NCBI GenBank assembly: GCA_902591925.1
Contig: CACJCN010000001.1
Location: forward strand, 70,001 to 134,000
Length of the DNA: 64,000 bases
Reading direction: 5' to 3'
DNA from: an uncultured SAR86 cluster bacterium
GTDB taxonomy: Bacteria; Pseudomonadota; Gammaproteobacteria; Magnimaribacterales; D2472
The stretch's first letter is position 1. Each line of letters opens with the position of its first letter. The translations under genes and the position numbers were made by a program. Shown here one piece after another: positions 21,640 to 30,663 of the stretch. The notes beneath the pieces were generated by a model. That model had not been told where the DNA came from. It searched no databases and worked only from the letters and a program-made list of their open reading frames with translations.

Positions 21640-21645
21640 TATAAT
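21640..21645 (+). promoter_or_regulatory. Consensus -10 box before the DsbD-domain gene
   Basis: A perfect TATAAT lies 24 bases before the start codon at 21670. The region 17 bases upstream is A/T-rich with no good -35 hexamer. It would transcribe the dsbD-fragment, aroQ and accB-fragment set. Given the base composition, the box could be chance. Confidence 0.4.
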
Positions 21646-21669
21646 TTGGCAAGTTTATCCTAGTTATTA

Positions 21670-22089
21670 ATGAAAAAGACATTATTTTTAATATTCTATT
21701 TGTTATGTGGTGGCCATACTAAGGCTGACCAAGATATATCTTTCATGTATTTACAGGATAACGAAATAAAGCCTGCCGACGAGGTATTTATAATGAGCTA
21801 TTCTGAGGACGGGGATGTTTTAAAAGTAAATTGGTCGATTGAAGATGGTTACTATTTATATTTTGATTCGATTCTTATTAAAGAAAATCAAAAAATTGTT
21901 GATTTTGATGTCACTAATGGAATGATTATTGATCATGAAGACGAATTTTTTGGTGAAACTAAAATCATAAGAAATATATTAGAGATTTCGTCTATAGAAG
22001 AGATTGAAACAAATTTAATTGAAATAGCATATCAGGGCTGTTCTGATAGAGGCTTTTGTTATCCAGTTCAAAATAAAAATATTAGATAA
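21670..22089 (+). CDS. Free-standing DsbD N-terminal (alpha) domain protein
   Basis: A 139-residue protein with a signal peptide (MKKTLFLIFYLLCGG, cleaved near KAD) and one DsbD-alpha-like immunoglobulin-fold domain. The active-site segment YQGCSDRGFCYP (Cys124 and Cys130) matches the CxxxxxC pair by which DsbD passes electrons to periplasmic partners such as DsbC. Full DsbD has about 560 residues with eight membrane helices and a thioredoxin domain; none of that follows. aroQ begins 40 bases downstream, matching the common dsbD-aroQ-accB-accC order, so this is probably the surviving front of dsbD. Whether it is functional, reduced by another membrane carrier, or decaying is open. Confidence 0.8.
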   Translation: MKKTLFLIFYLLCGGHTKADQDISFMYLQDNEIKPADEVFIMSYSEDGDVLKVNWSIEDGYYLYFDSILIKENQKIVDFDVTNGMIIDHEDEFFGETKIIRNILEISSIEEIETNLIEIAYQGCSDRGFCYPVQNKNIR

Positions 22090-22129
22090 AATCCTTAAAA
22101 TGCATTTAAATTCTGTTAAAATCCACTAA

Positions 22130-22567
22130 ATGAAGATATTAGTACTCAATGGGCCAAATCTTAATATGCTTGGTATGCGCGAGGAAGATATTTATGGATC
22201 TGAGACATTAGATGATATTGAGGCAAAATTAAAAAATAAAGCTGATAGCAATAAATGTGAAGTTTACTTTTATCAAAGCAATGCCGAGCATGAACTAATA
22301 GATGCAATTCATACAGCTTTTGAAAATGGTACTGATTCAATAATTTTTAATCCTGCGGGTTACACACATACAAGCGTAGCCTTAAGAGATGCAATTTTAG
22401 CTGTGAAAATACCATTTTATGAAGTTCATATATCAGATATTAATTCTAGAGAAGAATTTAGAAAAAAATCTTACTTTAGTGATATTGCAGAAAAAGTTTT
22501 TAGTGGGCATGGAACGAAAGGCTATGTTTTTGCTTTAGAGGAGGCTTTAAAAAATAAGAAGGTATAA
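22130..22567 (+). CDS. aroQ: 3-dehydroquinate dehydratase, type II
   Basis: AroQ (145 aa) removes water from 3-dehydroquinate in the shikimate pathway and forms dodecamers. The start LVLNGPNLNMLGMREEDIYG carries the catalytic tyrosine (within EDIYG) and the flexible-loop arginine; FNPAGYTHTSVALRDA and the EVHISDINSREEFR segment with its catalytic histidine are also typical. Length matches the family. It stands between a DsbD fragment and an AccB fragment, and is the only complete gene of that conserved set. Confidence 0.96.
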   Translation: MKILVLNGPNLNMLGMREEDIYGSETLDDIEAKLKNKADSNKCEVYFYQSNAEHELIDAIHTAFENGTDSIIFNPAGYTHTSVALRDAILAVKIPFYEVHISDINSREEFRKKSYFSDIAEKVFSGHGTKGYVFALEEALKNKKV

Positions 22568-22570
22568 ATT

Positions 22571-22726
22571 ATGGATATAAGAAAAATAAAAACTTTGATT
22601 GAAATGCTAGAAGAATCAAATTTAAAAGAAATTGAAGTAAGTCAGGGAGAAGAGTCAGTTCGAATTACTAAGGGATCAAATAACATAGATGTTAAAGAAT
22701 CTTCTGAGAACGATACTGGTAATTAA
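22571..22726 (+). CDS. AccB (biotin carboxyl carrier protein) N-terminal fragment
   Basis: This 51-residue frame starts 3 bases after aroQ. It begins [16 protein letters not shown] and continues [15 protein letters not shown], an unmistakable match to the first 35 or so residues of the acetyl-CoA carboxylase biotin carrier AccB. It then ends in an acidic, Ser/Asn-rich tail and a stop. The Pro/Ala linker and the biotinyl domain with its EAMKM lysine site are missing, and leuS begins 47 bases later where accC would be expected. The frame is intact, so it may be translated, possibly as a binding or regulatory peptide, or it is a remnant. A working accB must exist elsewhere. Confidence 0.85.
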   Translation: MDIRKIKTLIEMLEESNLKEIEVSQGEESVRITKGSNNIDVKESSENDTGN

Positions 22727-22773
22727 TTAAATTTTAATAATTAGTTCAATTAATAACTTTTAAAATTCTAATA

Positions 22774-25179
22774 ATGAGCTCAACTTATAATCACAAAACA
22801 ATCGAAGAAATCATTCAAAACAAATGGAATGAAGAAAAAAGATATGTTTCTAAAATAGATAAAAGAGAAAAATATTACTGTCTGTCAATGTTTCCTTATC
22901 CTTCTGGAAAATTACATATGGGTCACGTAAGAAATTATACGATTGGTGATGTTATATCTAGATATAAAAGAATGAAAAACTTTAATGTATTTCAGCCTAT
23001 GGGTTGGGATGCTTTTGGTCTGCCTGCAGAAAATGCTGCTATTGCAAACAAAGTAAGTCCAAACGATTGGACAAACCAAAATATTGAAAACATGAAATCA
23101 CAACTACAATCTCTTGGTTTTAGTTATGATTGGTCAAAAGAACTTAGAACATGTGACTCAAGTTACTATAAATGGGAACAATTAATTTTTAAAAAATTTT
23201 ACGACGCGGGTCTTGTTTATAGAAAAAAATCTATGGTTAATTGGGATCCTGAAGATAAGACCGTTCTAGCAAATGAGCAGGTAATAGATGGAAAAGGTTG
23301 GCGCTCTGGAGCTCAAATTGAAATAAAAGAAATAGATCAATGGTTTATAAAAATCACTGACTATGCTGACGAGCTTCTATCTTCACTTGAAGAGCTTGAT
23401 TGGCCAGAAAATGTTAAGCTTATGCAAAAGAATTGGATTGGAAAATCATTTGGTGCTGAGATTGAATATAAAATTGATGCTAGTAAAGAATCACTAATAA
23501 CCTTCTCGACAAGACCAGATACTATCTTCGGAGTATCTTTTCTTGCAATATCTCCCAATCATCCCCTTGCAATAAAGATCGCTAAAGATAATGAAAAAAT
23601 ATCGAACTTTCTTGAAAAATGTAAAGAAGCTAAGGCTGCGGAAGCTGATATGGCAAAGGCAGAAAAACTTGGTATTGATACAAATCTAAGAGTAATTCAT
23701 CCTTTAACTGGAGAAAAATTACCAGTATGGATTGGAAATTTTGTATTGCTTGACTATGGAACAGGGGTTGTGATGGGAGTTCCAGCTCACGATTCAAGAG
23801 ATTATGAATTTGCAAAAAAATATAATCTTAATATCAAAGAAGTGATTCAAAATAATGAAGAGGAGTTACCAAGAACTGAAAATGGAATTTTAATAAATTC
23901 AGATAAATTTAACGGTCTTTCATCAGAAGAAGGATCAAAAAAAATTATCGAAGAATTAGTTAAATTAAAATCTGGTAAACAGCTTATTCAATTCAGGCTA
24001 AGAGATTGGGGAGTAAGTAGGCAAAGATATTGGGGTTGTCCAATACCTGTTATTTATGAAAACGGCGATCCAAAAGTTATTGACGAAATGGATATGCCTG
24101 TTGAGCTACCAAAACTCAAAAAGAATTCGCCACCTATTCCATTAAGTCAAAATGAAGATTTTATAAATTTGGATAATAGTATCTTTAGAGAAAGTGATAC
24201 ATTTGATACCTTTATGGATTCATCTTGGTATTACGCTAGATTTACATCTTCAAACAATATTAATGAAATTTTTGATGAAAACACTAAATATTGGCTACCA
24301 GTAGATTTATATATTGGTGGTATAGAGCATGCTATATTGCATTTGCTATATTCAAGATTTTTTCATAAAGCTCTTCGAGACATTGGATTAGTTGAAGGTG
24401 ATGAACCCTTTAAAAGGTTGCTTACTCAAGGTATGGTTCTTAAAGATGGTGCAAAGATGTCTAAATCGAAAGGTAATACTGTCGACCCGCAATCATACAT
24501 TGAGAAATATGGAGCAGATACCGTTAGGCTTTATATGATGTTTACATCACCACCTGAGCAAAGTTTAGAATGGAGCGAATCATCTGTTGAAGGTGCTTCA
24601 AGATTTTTAAAGAGAATTTGGAGTCTTATTGAAGGAAAAAAATATATTAAACTGGACATGAAATTTGAATTCTCGAAAGAAGAAATTGAGTTAAGAAGAA
24701 AGTGTCACTCTACATTAAAAAAAGTAGAGCATGATTATGAATCAAGATTTTCTTTTAATACTGCTATTGCAGCAATAATGGAGTTGCTAAATTTTATTCC
24801 AGATGAATTCAAAAAAGATAATGCTACAGATGCTCAAAAGTTTTGTCTTAATGAAGCAATTCTATTTTCTCTAAAAATGCTATTTCCAATATCTCCCCAT
24901 ATTTGCGAATATTTATGGACCAGTTTTGTAAATGATGGATCATGCATCGAGTCATCCTGGCCAAAGTATGACGAAGCTATTATTGAATCAGATGAATTCG
25001 AGTTAATAATACAAGTTAATGGTAAAGTTCGTGGAAAGTTAAATATTAGTAAAAATTTAGATGAAGAAACTGTTAAAAATTTATCATTAGAAGTCGAAAA
25101 TGTTAAAAATAACATAGCAGATAGTGAGATTAAAAAAGCTATCTTTGTTAAAGATAAGCTTATAAATTTTGTAATTTAA
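22774..25179 (+). CDS. leuS: Leucyl-tRNA synthetase
   Basis: LeuS charges tRNA-Leu. The protein (801 aa; E. coli 860) has the class I HIGH motif as HMGH in [18 protein letters not shown] (about residue 49), the CP1 editing domain with the conserved [19 protein letters not shown], and the KMSKS loop in [14 protein letters not shown], followed by the anticodon-binding and C-terminal domains. It is followed by lptE and holA as in other gammaproteobacteria. Confidence 0.98.
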   Translation: MSSTYNHKTIEEIIQNKWNEEKRYVSKIDKREKYYCLSMFPYPSGKLHMGHVRNYTIGDVISRYKRMKNFNVFQPMGWDAFGLPAENAAIANKVSPNDWTNQNIENMKSQLQSLGFSYDWSKELRTCDSSYYKWEQLIFKKFYDAGLVYRKKSMVNWDPEDKTVLANEQVIDGKGWRSGAQIEIKEIDQWFIKITDYADELLSSLEELDWPENVKLMQKNWIGKSFGAEIEYKIDASKESLITFSTRPDTIFGVSFLAISPNHPLAIKIAKDNEKISNFLEKCKEAKAAEADMAKAEKLGIDTNLRVIHPLTGEKLPVWIGNFVLLDYGTGVVMGVPAHDSRDYEFAKKYNLNIKEVIQNNEEELPRTENGILINSDKFNGLSSEEGSKKIIEELVKLKSGKQLIQFRLRDWGVSRQRYWGCPIPVIYENGDPKVIDEMDMPVELPKLKKNSPPIPLSQNEDFINLDNSIFRESDTFDTFMDSSWYYARFTSSNNINEIFDENTKYWLPVDLYIGGIEHAILHLLYSRFFHKALRDIGLVEGDEPFKRLLTQGMVLKDGAKMSKSKGNTVDPQSYIEKYGADTVRLYMMFTSPPEQSLEWSESSVEGASRFLKRIWSLIEGKKYIKLDMKFEFSKEEIELRRKCHSTLKKVEHDYESRFSFNTAIAAIMELLNFIPDEFKKDNATDAQKFCLNEAILFSLKMLFPISPHICEYLWTSFVNDGSCIESSWPKYDEAIIESDEFELIIQVNGKVRGKLNISKNLDEETVKNLSLEVENVKNNIADSEIKKAIFVKDKLINFVI

Positions 25180-25221
25180 ACAAAAACATAAAATATAATA
25201 TCTTAACTAACATTTAAGGCT

Positions 25222-25746
25222 ATGAGATATACAAAAGGATTACTTCTAATATTGCTAAGCATTGTAATTACTTCATGTAACTTAAATGAATATAAAAAAT
25301 TACAGCTTGATAAAAATAAATATTATTTTTCATTTGATCAAGATGTTCCTAATAGCTTTCAATTAAAAATTAAAGAAGTTTTTGGTGATAATTTTGAGAA
25401 AGTTGATAATGAAAAAATTCATATAAATGTAAGTAGCTTTGATTTAAATAAATATGAAGTTTACTCGGGAACAACTTTAAGAGCCATGGAGATTGAACTC
25501 AAAGCAAAATTAAATTTCAGCATTGATGATTCAAAATCAACAAAAATGGATCATTCCATGCATTCTAATCACTCGATGCTTATGAATCATTCAAACAACA
25601 TAAAAACTATCAATTCAATGAAAAGATTTAGTGCAATAGAGCTTAATCCTTTGGCGGAAAATCAGATGAGCAAATTTATGGAAGAGGAAATTATAAATGA
25701 TGTCATTGAGCAACTAATACTAGAGGTTAACTTAATTGATTTGTGA
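25222..25746 (+). CDS. lptE: LPS-assembly lipoprotein LptE with a Met/His-rich insert
   Basis: LptE plugs the LptD barrel that places lipopolysaccharide in the outer leaflet. This 174-residue protein has a signal peptide and lipobox ITSC (Cys19) and an LptE-like fold (INVSSFDLNKYEVYSGTTLRAMEIELKAKL). The place between leuS and holA is the conserved one and is the main support, since LptE diverges fast. Residues 109-123 (MDHSMHSNHSMLMNH) contain four methionines and four histidines, which is unusual for LptE and looks like a soft-metal-binding loop. Confidence 0.85.
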   Translation: MRYTKGLLLILLSIVITSCNLNEYKKLQLDKNKYYFSFDQDVPNSFQLKIKEVFGDNFEKVDNEKIHINVSSFDLNKYEVYSGTTLRAMEIELKAKLNFSIDDSKSTKMDHSMHSNHSMLMNHSNNIKTINSMKRFSAIELNPLAENQMSKFMEEEIINDVIEQLILEVNLIDL

Positions 25747-26713
25747 GTCTACATCATTAAATAAATATTTAAGTAAATCCTCAAATATATTTTTTGTTTT
25801 TGGCTCGGAGATAGTTTTAAAAAATAATTCAGTTGATCAAATTAATTCGTTTTTGAAGGAACAGAACTTTACTGAAAAGAAAATTATTACTGAAGCTGAC
25901 TACTCAAAAATAGAAAATATAATAATTGAGAATGCCTCAGGTTCTTTGTTTGGATCAAAGATAATTATTGAAATTGGTCATCAAAAAGGAAAAATACCAA
26001 AAGAAATTACTAATATTTTTGAAATGAAGAATATTAAAGAATTCAATAATATTGCATTGATTATCAAATCTTCTATTGAAAAGATTAATAAAAGTACCAA
26101 ATGGGTGAAATTAATGGATAGTCTTGGATTGATGGTTGAATGTAACAAACTTAAATCATTTGAAGAAAAGACTTGGGTTAAAAATCAATTAGATTTTATG
26201 AACGAATCAGATGCTAAAGAGTTTTCAATAAGAATTACAGATATTTTTTCAGGTAATTTGATTGCTCAACAAAACGAGATAAATATTCTTAAGCTAACTT
26301 ATTCAGAAAATAATAAAGATAAGAAAATAGGCTATGATAATGCTGAATTTTTACCCTACCAGCTAGAAGATAAAATTGTTGAACTTAATACAAAATATGC
26401 TTTGCGAATAACCAAATCAATCAAAAAAAATGATGATCACTACGGTCCTCTCTTAGTTTGGATTATTGGAAAAATTATAAATACTTGTATTGTATCGCTT
26501 CAAGACAATGTTAATTTAGAAAAAGCTGGGATATGGAAAAATAAAATTCCAAACTATATAAATTTTATTAAAAAGAACCCACTCAAAAAAATGCTTTTAC
26601 TTCAGAAAAAAGTTTATGAATTAGATTTAGCCTCAAAAGGATTGGGCGGCATGACAAAAGATCAGTTTTGGCAAGAGCTAGATAATATGGTAGTTAGTCT
26701 AACTTCTAACTAA
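25736..26713 (+). CDS. holA: DNA polymerase III delta subunit
   Basis: HolA opens the sliding clamp as part of the clamp loader. The 325-residue protein has the family pattern: NIFFVFGSEIVLKNNSVDQI at the N-terminus (usual YLLxGxDxxLxxE), then GSLFGSKIIIEI (usual SLFxxxRLIxL), and a C-terminal helical collar. It probably starts with TTG at 25736, overlapping lptE by 11 bases; no ATG or GTG lies in frame nearby. Sequence is divergent, so synteny leuS-lptE-holA carries weight. It converges on the aminotransferase gene with an 8-base overlap. Confidence 0.85.
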   Translation: MICESTSLNKYLSKSSNIFFVFGSEIVLKNNSVDQINSFLKEQNFTEKKIITEADYSKIENIIIENASGSLFGSKIIIEIGHQKGKIPKEITNIFEMKNIKEFNNIALIIKSSIEKINKSTKWVKLMDSLGLMVECNKLKSFEEKTWVKNQLDFMNESDAKEFSIRITDIFSGNLIAQQNEINILKLTYSENNKDKKIGYDNAEFLPYQLEDKIVELNTKYALRITKSIKKNDDHYGPLLVWIIGKIINTCIVSLQDNVNLEKAGIWKNKIPNYINFIKKNPLKKMLLLQKKVYELDLASKGLGGMTKDQFWQELDNMVVSLTSN

Positions 26714-27533
26714 GAAAGTTATTTTTAAATATTTTCTGACACTCTAAAAATAAAGGATGATCGACAACAATATTTGTTTCTTGATTTGTAATTTCAATTA
26801 CTTGTGCAAGCCCCTTCGTAGAACTAGTTAGCCATATTGATTTTGCATCTGCTAGATCATCAATTTTAAAGCTGCCCTCCTGAACATTAATTCCAGATGC
26901 TTTGATTTTTTCAATTAAAAGTTCTCTGGTAATACCAGGGAGAATATTTTTAGACAAATTAGGTGTGTAAACACAATCATTACTTGCAAAAAAAACATTT
27001 GAAGCTCCGCCCTCAGTAATTACTCTGTCTTTATGCATAATTACTTCATCACATCCGCTATTTTTGGCATTATTCATACTCATTATGTTGCCTAATAATG
27101 AAGTAGATTTAATATCACACCTCTGCCATCTTACGTCCTCACATAACATCACCTTAAGTGATTGTGCTTCAAAGGTATGTTCTACAACATAACCAAATGT
27201 TTCAGTTGAAATATCTGCATTAAACATATGTGATCGTATTTGATCAACTCCTCTTGAAACCTGATAGTAAACATAACCATCTTTAAATTTACTTTTATTA
27301 ATAAGTTCAATGATCTCTTTGGAAATTAAGTCGATATTTGCTGAAATTGATAACGAATTACAACTTTTTTGAAGTCTCTTTATATGTCTATCAAAAGCAA
27401 TACCCTTTGCATTATGAAAAGGAATGACTTCATAAACACTATCTGAAAAGGTATAGGCTCTGCTTAAGGGTGATATTTTTATATTTTCTAAGTTATCAAA
27501 TGTTCCATTGAATACAGCATGAACATTTTCCAT
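26706..27533 (-). CDS. Class IV aminotransferase, probable D-alanine aminotransferase
   Basis: A 275-residue pyridoxal-phosphate enzyme of fold type IV. SDSVYEVIPFHNAKGIAFDRHIKRL, YYQVSRGVDQIRSHMF and RWQRCDIKSTSLLGNIM (with the cofactor lysine in CDIKS) are the pattern of D-amino acid aminotransferases, and ITEGGASNVFFA and ILPGITRELL follow. The RxH motif in QIRSH supports a D-alanine enzyme over the branched-chain type. It lies one base after dacA, whose product releases D-alanine from peptidoglycan, so recycling of D-alanine to pyruvate and D-glutamate is a sensible role. A branched-chain function remains possible. Confidence 0.82.
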   Translation of the reverse strand: MENVHAVFNGTFDNLENIKISPLSRAYTFSDSVYEVIPFHNAKGIAFDRHIKRLQKSCNSLSISANIDLISKEIIELINKSKFKDGYVYYQVSRGVDQIRSHMFNADISTETFGYVVEHTFEAQSLKVMLCEDVRWQRCDIKSTSLLGNIMSMNNAKNSGCDEVIMHKDRVITEGGASNVFFASNDCVYTPNLSKNILPGITRELLIEKIKASGINVQEGSFKIDDLADAKSIWLTSSTKGLAQVIEITNQETNIVVDHPLFLECQKIFKNNFLS

Positions 27534-28682
27534 CTATGCTAATCCAAATAAGCTCATTATCCAGAGGACGAATTTTGACCAAATCCTTCCAAAAAAGCCT
27601 TTAGCATCAACTTCATTCAATGCAAGCAGATCAGTTGTTAGAACAACCTCATCATTACTAATAATATCTAAAGTTCCAAGCTTATCGCCTCTTTTTATAG
27701 GAGCTTGGACATTATTTTTCACATTAAAATTAACCTTTACGTTCTTAAAACTTGTTCTAGGTAAAGTTATTGATATATCTTCAACTACACCTAGGCTTAT
27801 ATTATCGTTTTTACCGCCCCAAACTTTTGCAGTTGTATATTCTTTATCTGCATCAAAGTACTTTTGAGTAGCATAAAATCTAAATCCATACTCTAGAAGT
27901 CTTTGTGTATCTGAGAAGCTATTATTTGCAGTATCACTTCCAGCCACAACTGTGATAAGTCTCATGTTACCCCTTTTGGCAGATCCAATTAGACAATATC
28001 CAGCTGATGATGTATGCCCTGTCTTAACTCCATCAGAACTTTCATCTCTCCAAAGTAATTTGTTTCTATTATATTTATTTCCTGTAATACCCCCATATTC
28101 AAATTCTTTTTCTTTGAAAAGAGCATAAATGTCTGGAAAATTTGTCATAAAGTTTGAAGTAAGAGTTGCAAGATCCCTTGCTGATGTTAAATGCCCTTCA
28201 TTTGGAAGACCTGTGGAATTTATAAAAGTTGTATCAGTCATCCCCAAAGCTCCAGCATAGGAATTCATAAGATCAACAAATCCAGCTTCAGTACCCCCAA
28301 CATATTCAGCAATTGCAACTGAAGCATCATTTCCTGACTGGATAATTATGCCTTTTAGCAAATCAAGTATACTTACCCTTTTTCCAACTTCGATAAACAT
28401 TTTTGAACCGCCCATTCTCCATGCTTTTTCACTTATAAGAACATTATCATCAAGACTAATGAGATCATTTTTAATCTGGTCGGCAACAACATAAGCGGTC
28501 ATGACTTTAGTCATGCTTGCTGGCTCAATTAAACCACTTGCGTTTGATTCTGCAATAACAGTGTTCGTTTTAGGCTCAATTAACATGTAACTTTTTAAAT
28601 TTAATTCAGGAGCATTTGGAACAAAGCTCTGTCCAACAACAAGATTTGGTACAAATAATAAAAATAATATAATTCTTTTCAT
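27534..28682 (-). CDS. dacA: D-alanyl-D-alanine carboxypeptidase (PBP5/6 type)
   Basis: This periplasmic enzyme trims the terminal D-alanine of peptidoglycan stem peptides. The 382-residue protein has a signal peptide, the SxxK motif in PASMTKVMTAYV, SGN in IIQSGNDASVAIAEYVGG, and KTG in GVKTGHTSSAGYC. The C-terminal PBP5-C beta domain is followed by a short amphipathic/hydrophobic tail (IWSKFVLWIMSLFGLA), the usual membrane anchor. It overlaps mltB by 4 bases and belongs to the elongasome cluster. Confidence 0.96.
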   Translation of the reverse strand: MKRIILFLLFVPNLVVGQSFVPNAPELNLKSYMLIEPKTNTVIAESNASGLIEPASMTKVMTAYVVADQIKNDLISLDDNVLISEKAWRMGGSKMFIEVGKRVSILDLLKGIIIQSGNDASVAIAEYVGGTEAGFVDLMNSYAGALGMTDTTFINSTGLPNEGHLTSARDLATLTSNFMTNFPDIYALFKEKEFEYGGITGNKYNRNKLLWRDESSDGVKTGHTSSAGYCLIGSAKRGNMRLITVVAGSDTANNSFSDTQRLLEYGFRFYATQKYFDADKEYTTAKVWGGKNDNISLGVVEDISITLPRTSFKNVKVNFNVKNNVQAPIKRGDKLGTLDIISNDEVVLTTDLLALNEVDAKGFFGRIWSKFVLWIMSLFGLA

Positions 28683-29566
28683 TTTTTAAACTCTTCTGCT
28701 AAATAATATACAGCCATTGCATAAAAGTGACTTCTATTATATTTGGTAATTGCAACAAAGTTATCATCTCCAATAAAATAATTGTCTTTCCCATCTTCAT
28801 TAAAACTCAAAGGAATGAATTTTGAAAGACTATCATGCGGTTTATAGATTTCTCTTACATTATTTAAGGAAGACCCAGTAACAATTTTCCCATTTCTTTT
28901 CCAACCATGAACTTTTAAATAATTTGCAATGCTTCCGATTGCATCATCAACAGAGTTAAATAAATCAACACTATTATCTCCATCAAAATCAATGGCGTAT
29001 GCGCGGTAGCTTGAGGAGATGAATTGCCCATACCCCATGGCGCCAGCATATGAACCTTTGACAGAATAGATATCTAAATTATTTTCTCTTGTTAATAAAA
29101 AAAACTTTGTGAGTTCGTCTTTAAAAAATGCAGACCTTCTTGGATAATCAAAACCTAAAGTAGTTAAGCTATCAATAACCCTATAATTTCCTAAAATTTT
29201 TCCGTATCTTGTTTCAATACCGAGAATTGAAGTAATAATTTCTTTGGGTACACCAAACTCTTTTTCTGCTCTCTCCAAAGTAACTAAATTATTTTTAATG
29301 AACTTTTTACCATTTCTAATTCTTTTTTCTTCAATAAATAGCTTTTTATATCTCTCCCATGTCCATGTAAATTCAGCAGGTTTAGATATTGAATCAATGA
29401 TCTTTTGTTGTTTTTTTGCATCCTTTAGGACTGTTTCAACATATTTTTTATCAAAGCCATGAATTTCAACAAGCTCATTGATAATTTCTTGAGATTCAGG
29501 ATGCTCAAAGTAATCTGCATAACTAAGATTTACTAGTGTAAATATGAGAAATAAAAAGTTTTTCAT
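28679..29566 (-). CDS. mltB: Lytic murein transglycosylase B family
   Basis: This enzyme cleaves peptidoglycan glycan strands with formation of 1,6-anhydromuramic acid. The 295-residue protein has a signal peptide but no lipobox cysteine, unlike E. coli MltB, so it should be soluble in the periplasm (SltB-like). The catalytic glutamate is in SILGIETRYGKILGNYRV; GSYAGAMGYGQFISSSYRAYAIDFDGD and the following DLFNSVDDAIGSIANYLKVHGW are the family signature. It lies between rodA and dacA with 4-base overlaps on both sides, as in Pseudomonas-type clusters. Confidence 0.93.
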   Translation of the reverse strand: MKNFLFLIFTLVNLSYADYFEHPESQEIINELVEIHGFDKKYVETVLKDAKKQQKIIDSISKPAEFTWTWERYKKLFIEEKRIRNGKKFIKNNLVTLERAEKEFGVPKEIITSILGIETRYGKILGNYRVIDSLTTLGFDYPRRSAFFKDELTKFFLLTRENNLDIYSVKGSYAGAMGYGQFISSSYRAYAIDFDGDNSVDLFNSVDDAIGSIANYLKVHGWKRNGKIVTGSSLNNVREIYKPHDSLSKFIPLSFNEDGKDNYFIGDDNFVAITKYNRSHFYAMAVYYLAEEFKK

Positions 29567-30663
29567 TTTTGCATCAATTTTTTGTGTGTTGCCATAGAGA
29601 TTATTATTCCAAATGCTATATAAAATGATAACAAAGATGAGCCTCCTTTGCTTATAAATGGAAGTGGCATGCCCACGACTGGAATAATTCCAACAACCAT
29701 AGATAAATTTATGAATACTGTAGATAAAAATAATAGGCTAAGGCCGCCAATGGTTAACCTGCAAAATCTATCTCTTGCATCAAAAGCCAAATATAAACAT
29801 CTTAGTAAGATAAATAAGAAAATAGACAAAAGAATACATACTCCTATAAAACCAAATTCCTCTGCAATTACTGAAAAAATAAAATCTGTCTCAGTCTCTG
29901 GTAAAAAATCCAAATGGGCTTGAGACCCCATTTGATAGCCTTTTCCTTGAAGTCCGCCTGACCCAATAGCTATCTTTGATTGAGTAATATTCCATCCCGA
30001 TCCAAAAGGATCTGCATTCGGATCTAGTAAAGTTAAAATTCTTTGTCTTTGAAATGGCTCTAAAAAATTATTCCAAATAAAAGGCAGAGACAAAATAAAA
30101 ATTCCAGATGAAATACCAATAAATCTCCAGCTTAATCCGGCCAAGAACAAAATATATAGACCCGCTATCAAAATTACTAAACTTGTCCCTAAGTCTGGCT
30201 GAATTCTAACTAGATTAACTATTAAAAGAATTAAGACCAATGTAGTAAAGGTATTGAATAAATTTATTGGTAAGGGTTTGTCATATAAATATGCAGCTAG
30301 AAATACTGGTAAAGCAACTTTGATAATTTCTGATGTTTGTAATGTGAACAATCCTAGATCTAGCCACCTTCTTGCTCCATTAACTTCTTTTCCAAAAAAA
30401 AAAGTAACCAAAACAAGAACTAAGGAAAAGATTAAAAAAATTGCTGAATTATTTTTGTAGAAATCTGGATCAGGCTGACTAACAATAAACATTAAAAACA
30501 AACCAAATATAACAAAAAAAGACTGTTTAATGATTGTCTCTATGTTCCCTTGAGAGGCACTATATAAAAATACAAGACCCATGATTGAAAGTAATGTGAT
30601 GGAAATAAATAAATACAAATCAATATAGATTTTATCCTTAATAAAATTTTTAAAATTAATCAT
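29563..30663 (-). CDS. rodA: Rod-shape SEDS glycosyltransferase RodA
   Basis: RodA polymerises peptidoglycan for cell elongation with PBP2. The 366-residue protein has about ten membrane helices. Conserved SEDS stretches include KEVNGARRWLDLGLFTLQTSEIIKV, RIQPDLGTSLVIL with the essential aspartate, ETETDFIFSVIAEEFGFIG and PVVGMPLPFISKGGSSLLS. It overlaps mrdA (PBP2) by 8 bases, the usual mrdA-mrdB pair. Confidence 0.97.
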   Translation of the reverse strand: MINFKNFIKDKIYIDLYLFISITLLSIMGLVFLYSASQGNIETIIKQSFFVIFGLFLMFIVSQPDPDFYKNNSAIFLIFSLVLVLVTFFFGKEVNGARRWLDLGLFTLQTSEIIKVALPVFLAAYLYDKPLPINLFNTFTTLVLILLIVNLVRIQPDLGTSLVILIAGLYILFLAGLSWRFIGISSGIFILSLPFIWNNFLEPFQRQRILTLLDPNADPFGSGWNITQSKIAIGSGGLQGKGYQMGSQAHLDFLPETETDFIFSVIAEEFGFIGVCILLSIFLFILLRCLYLAFDARDRFCRLTIGGLSLLFLSTVFINLSMVVGIIPVVGMPLPFISKGGSSLLSFYIAFGIIISMATHKKLMQK

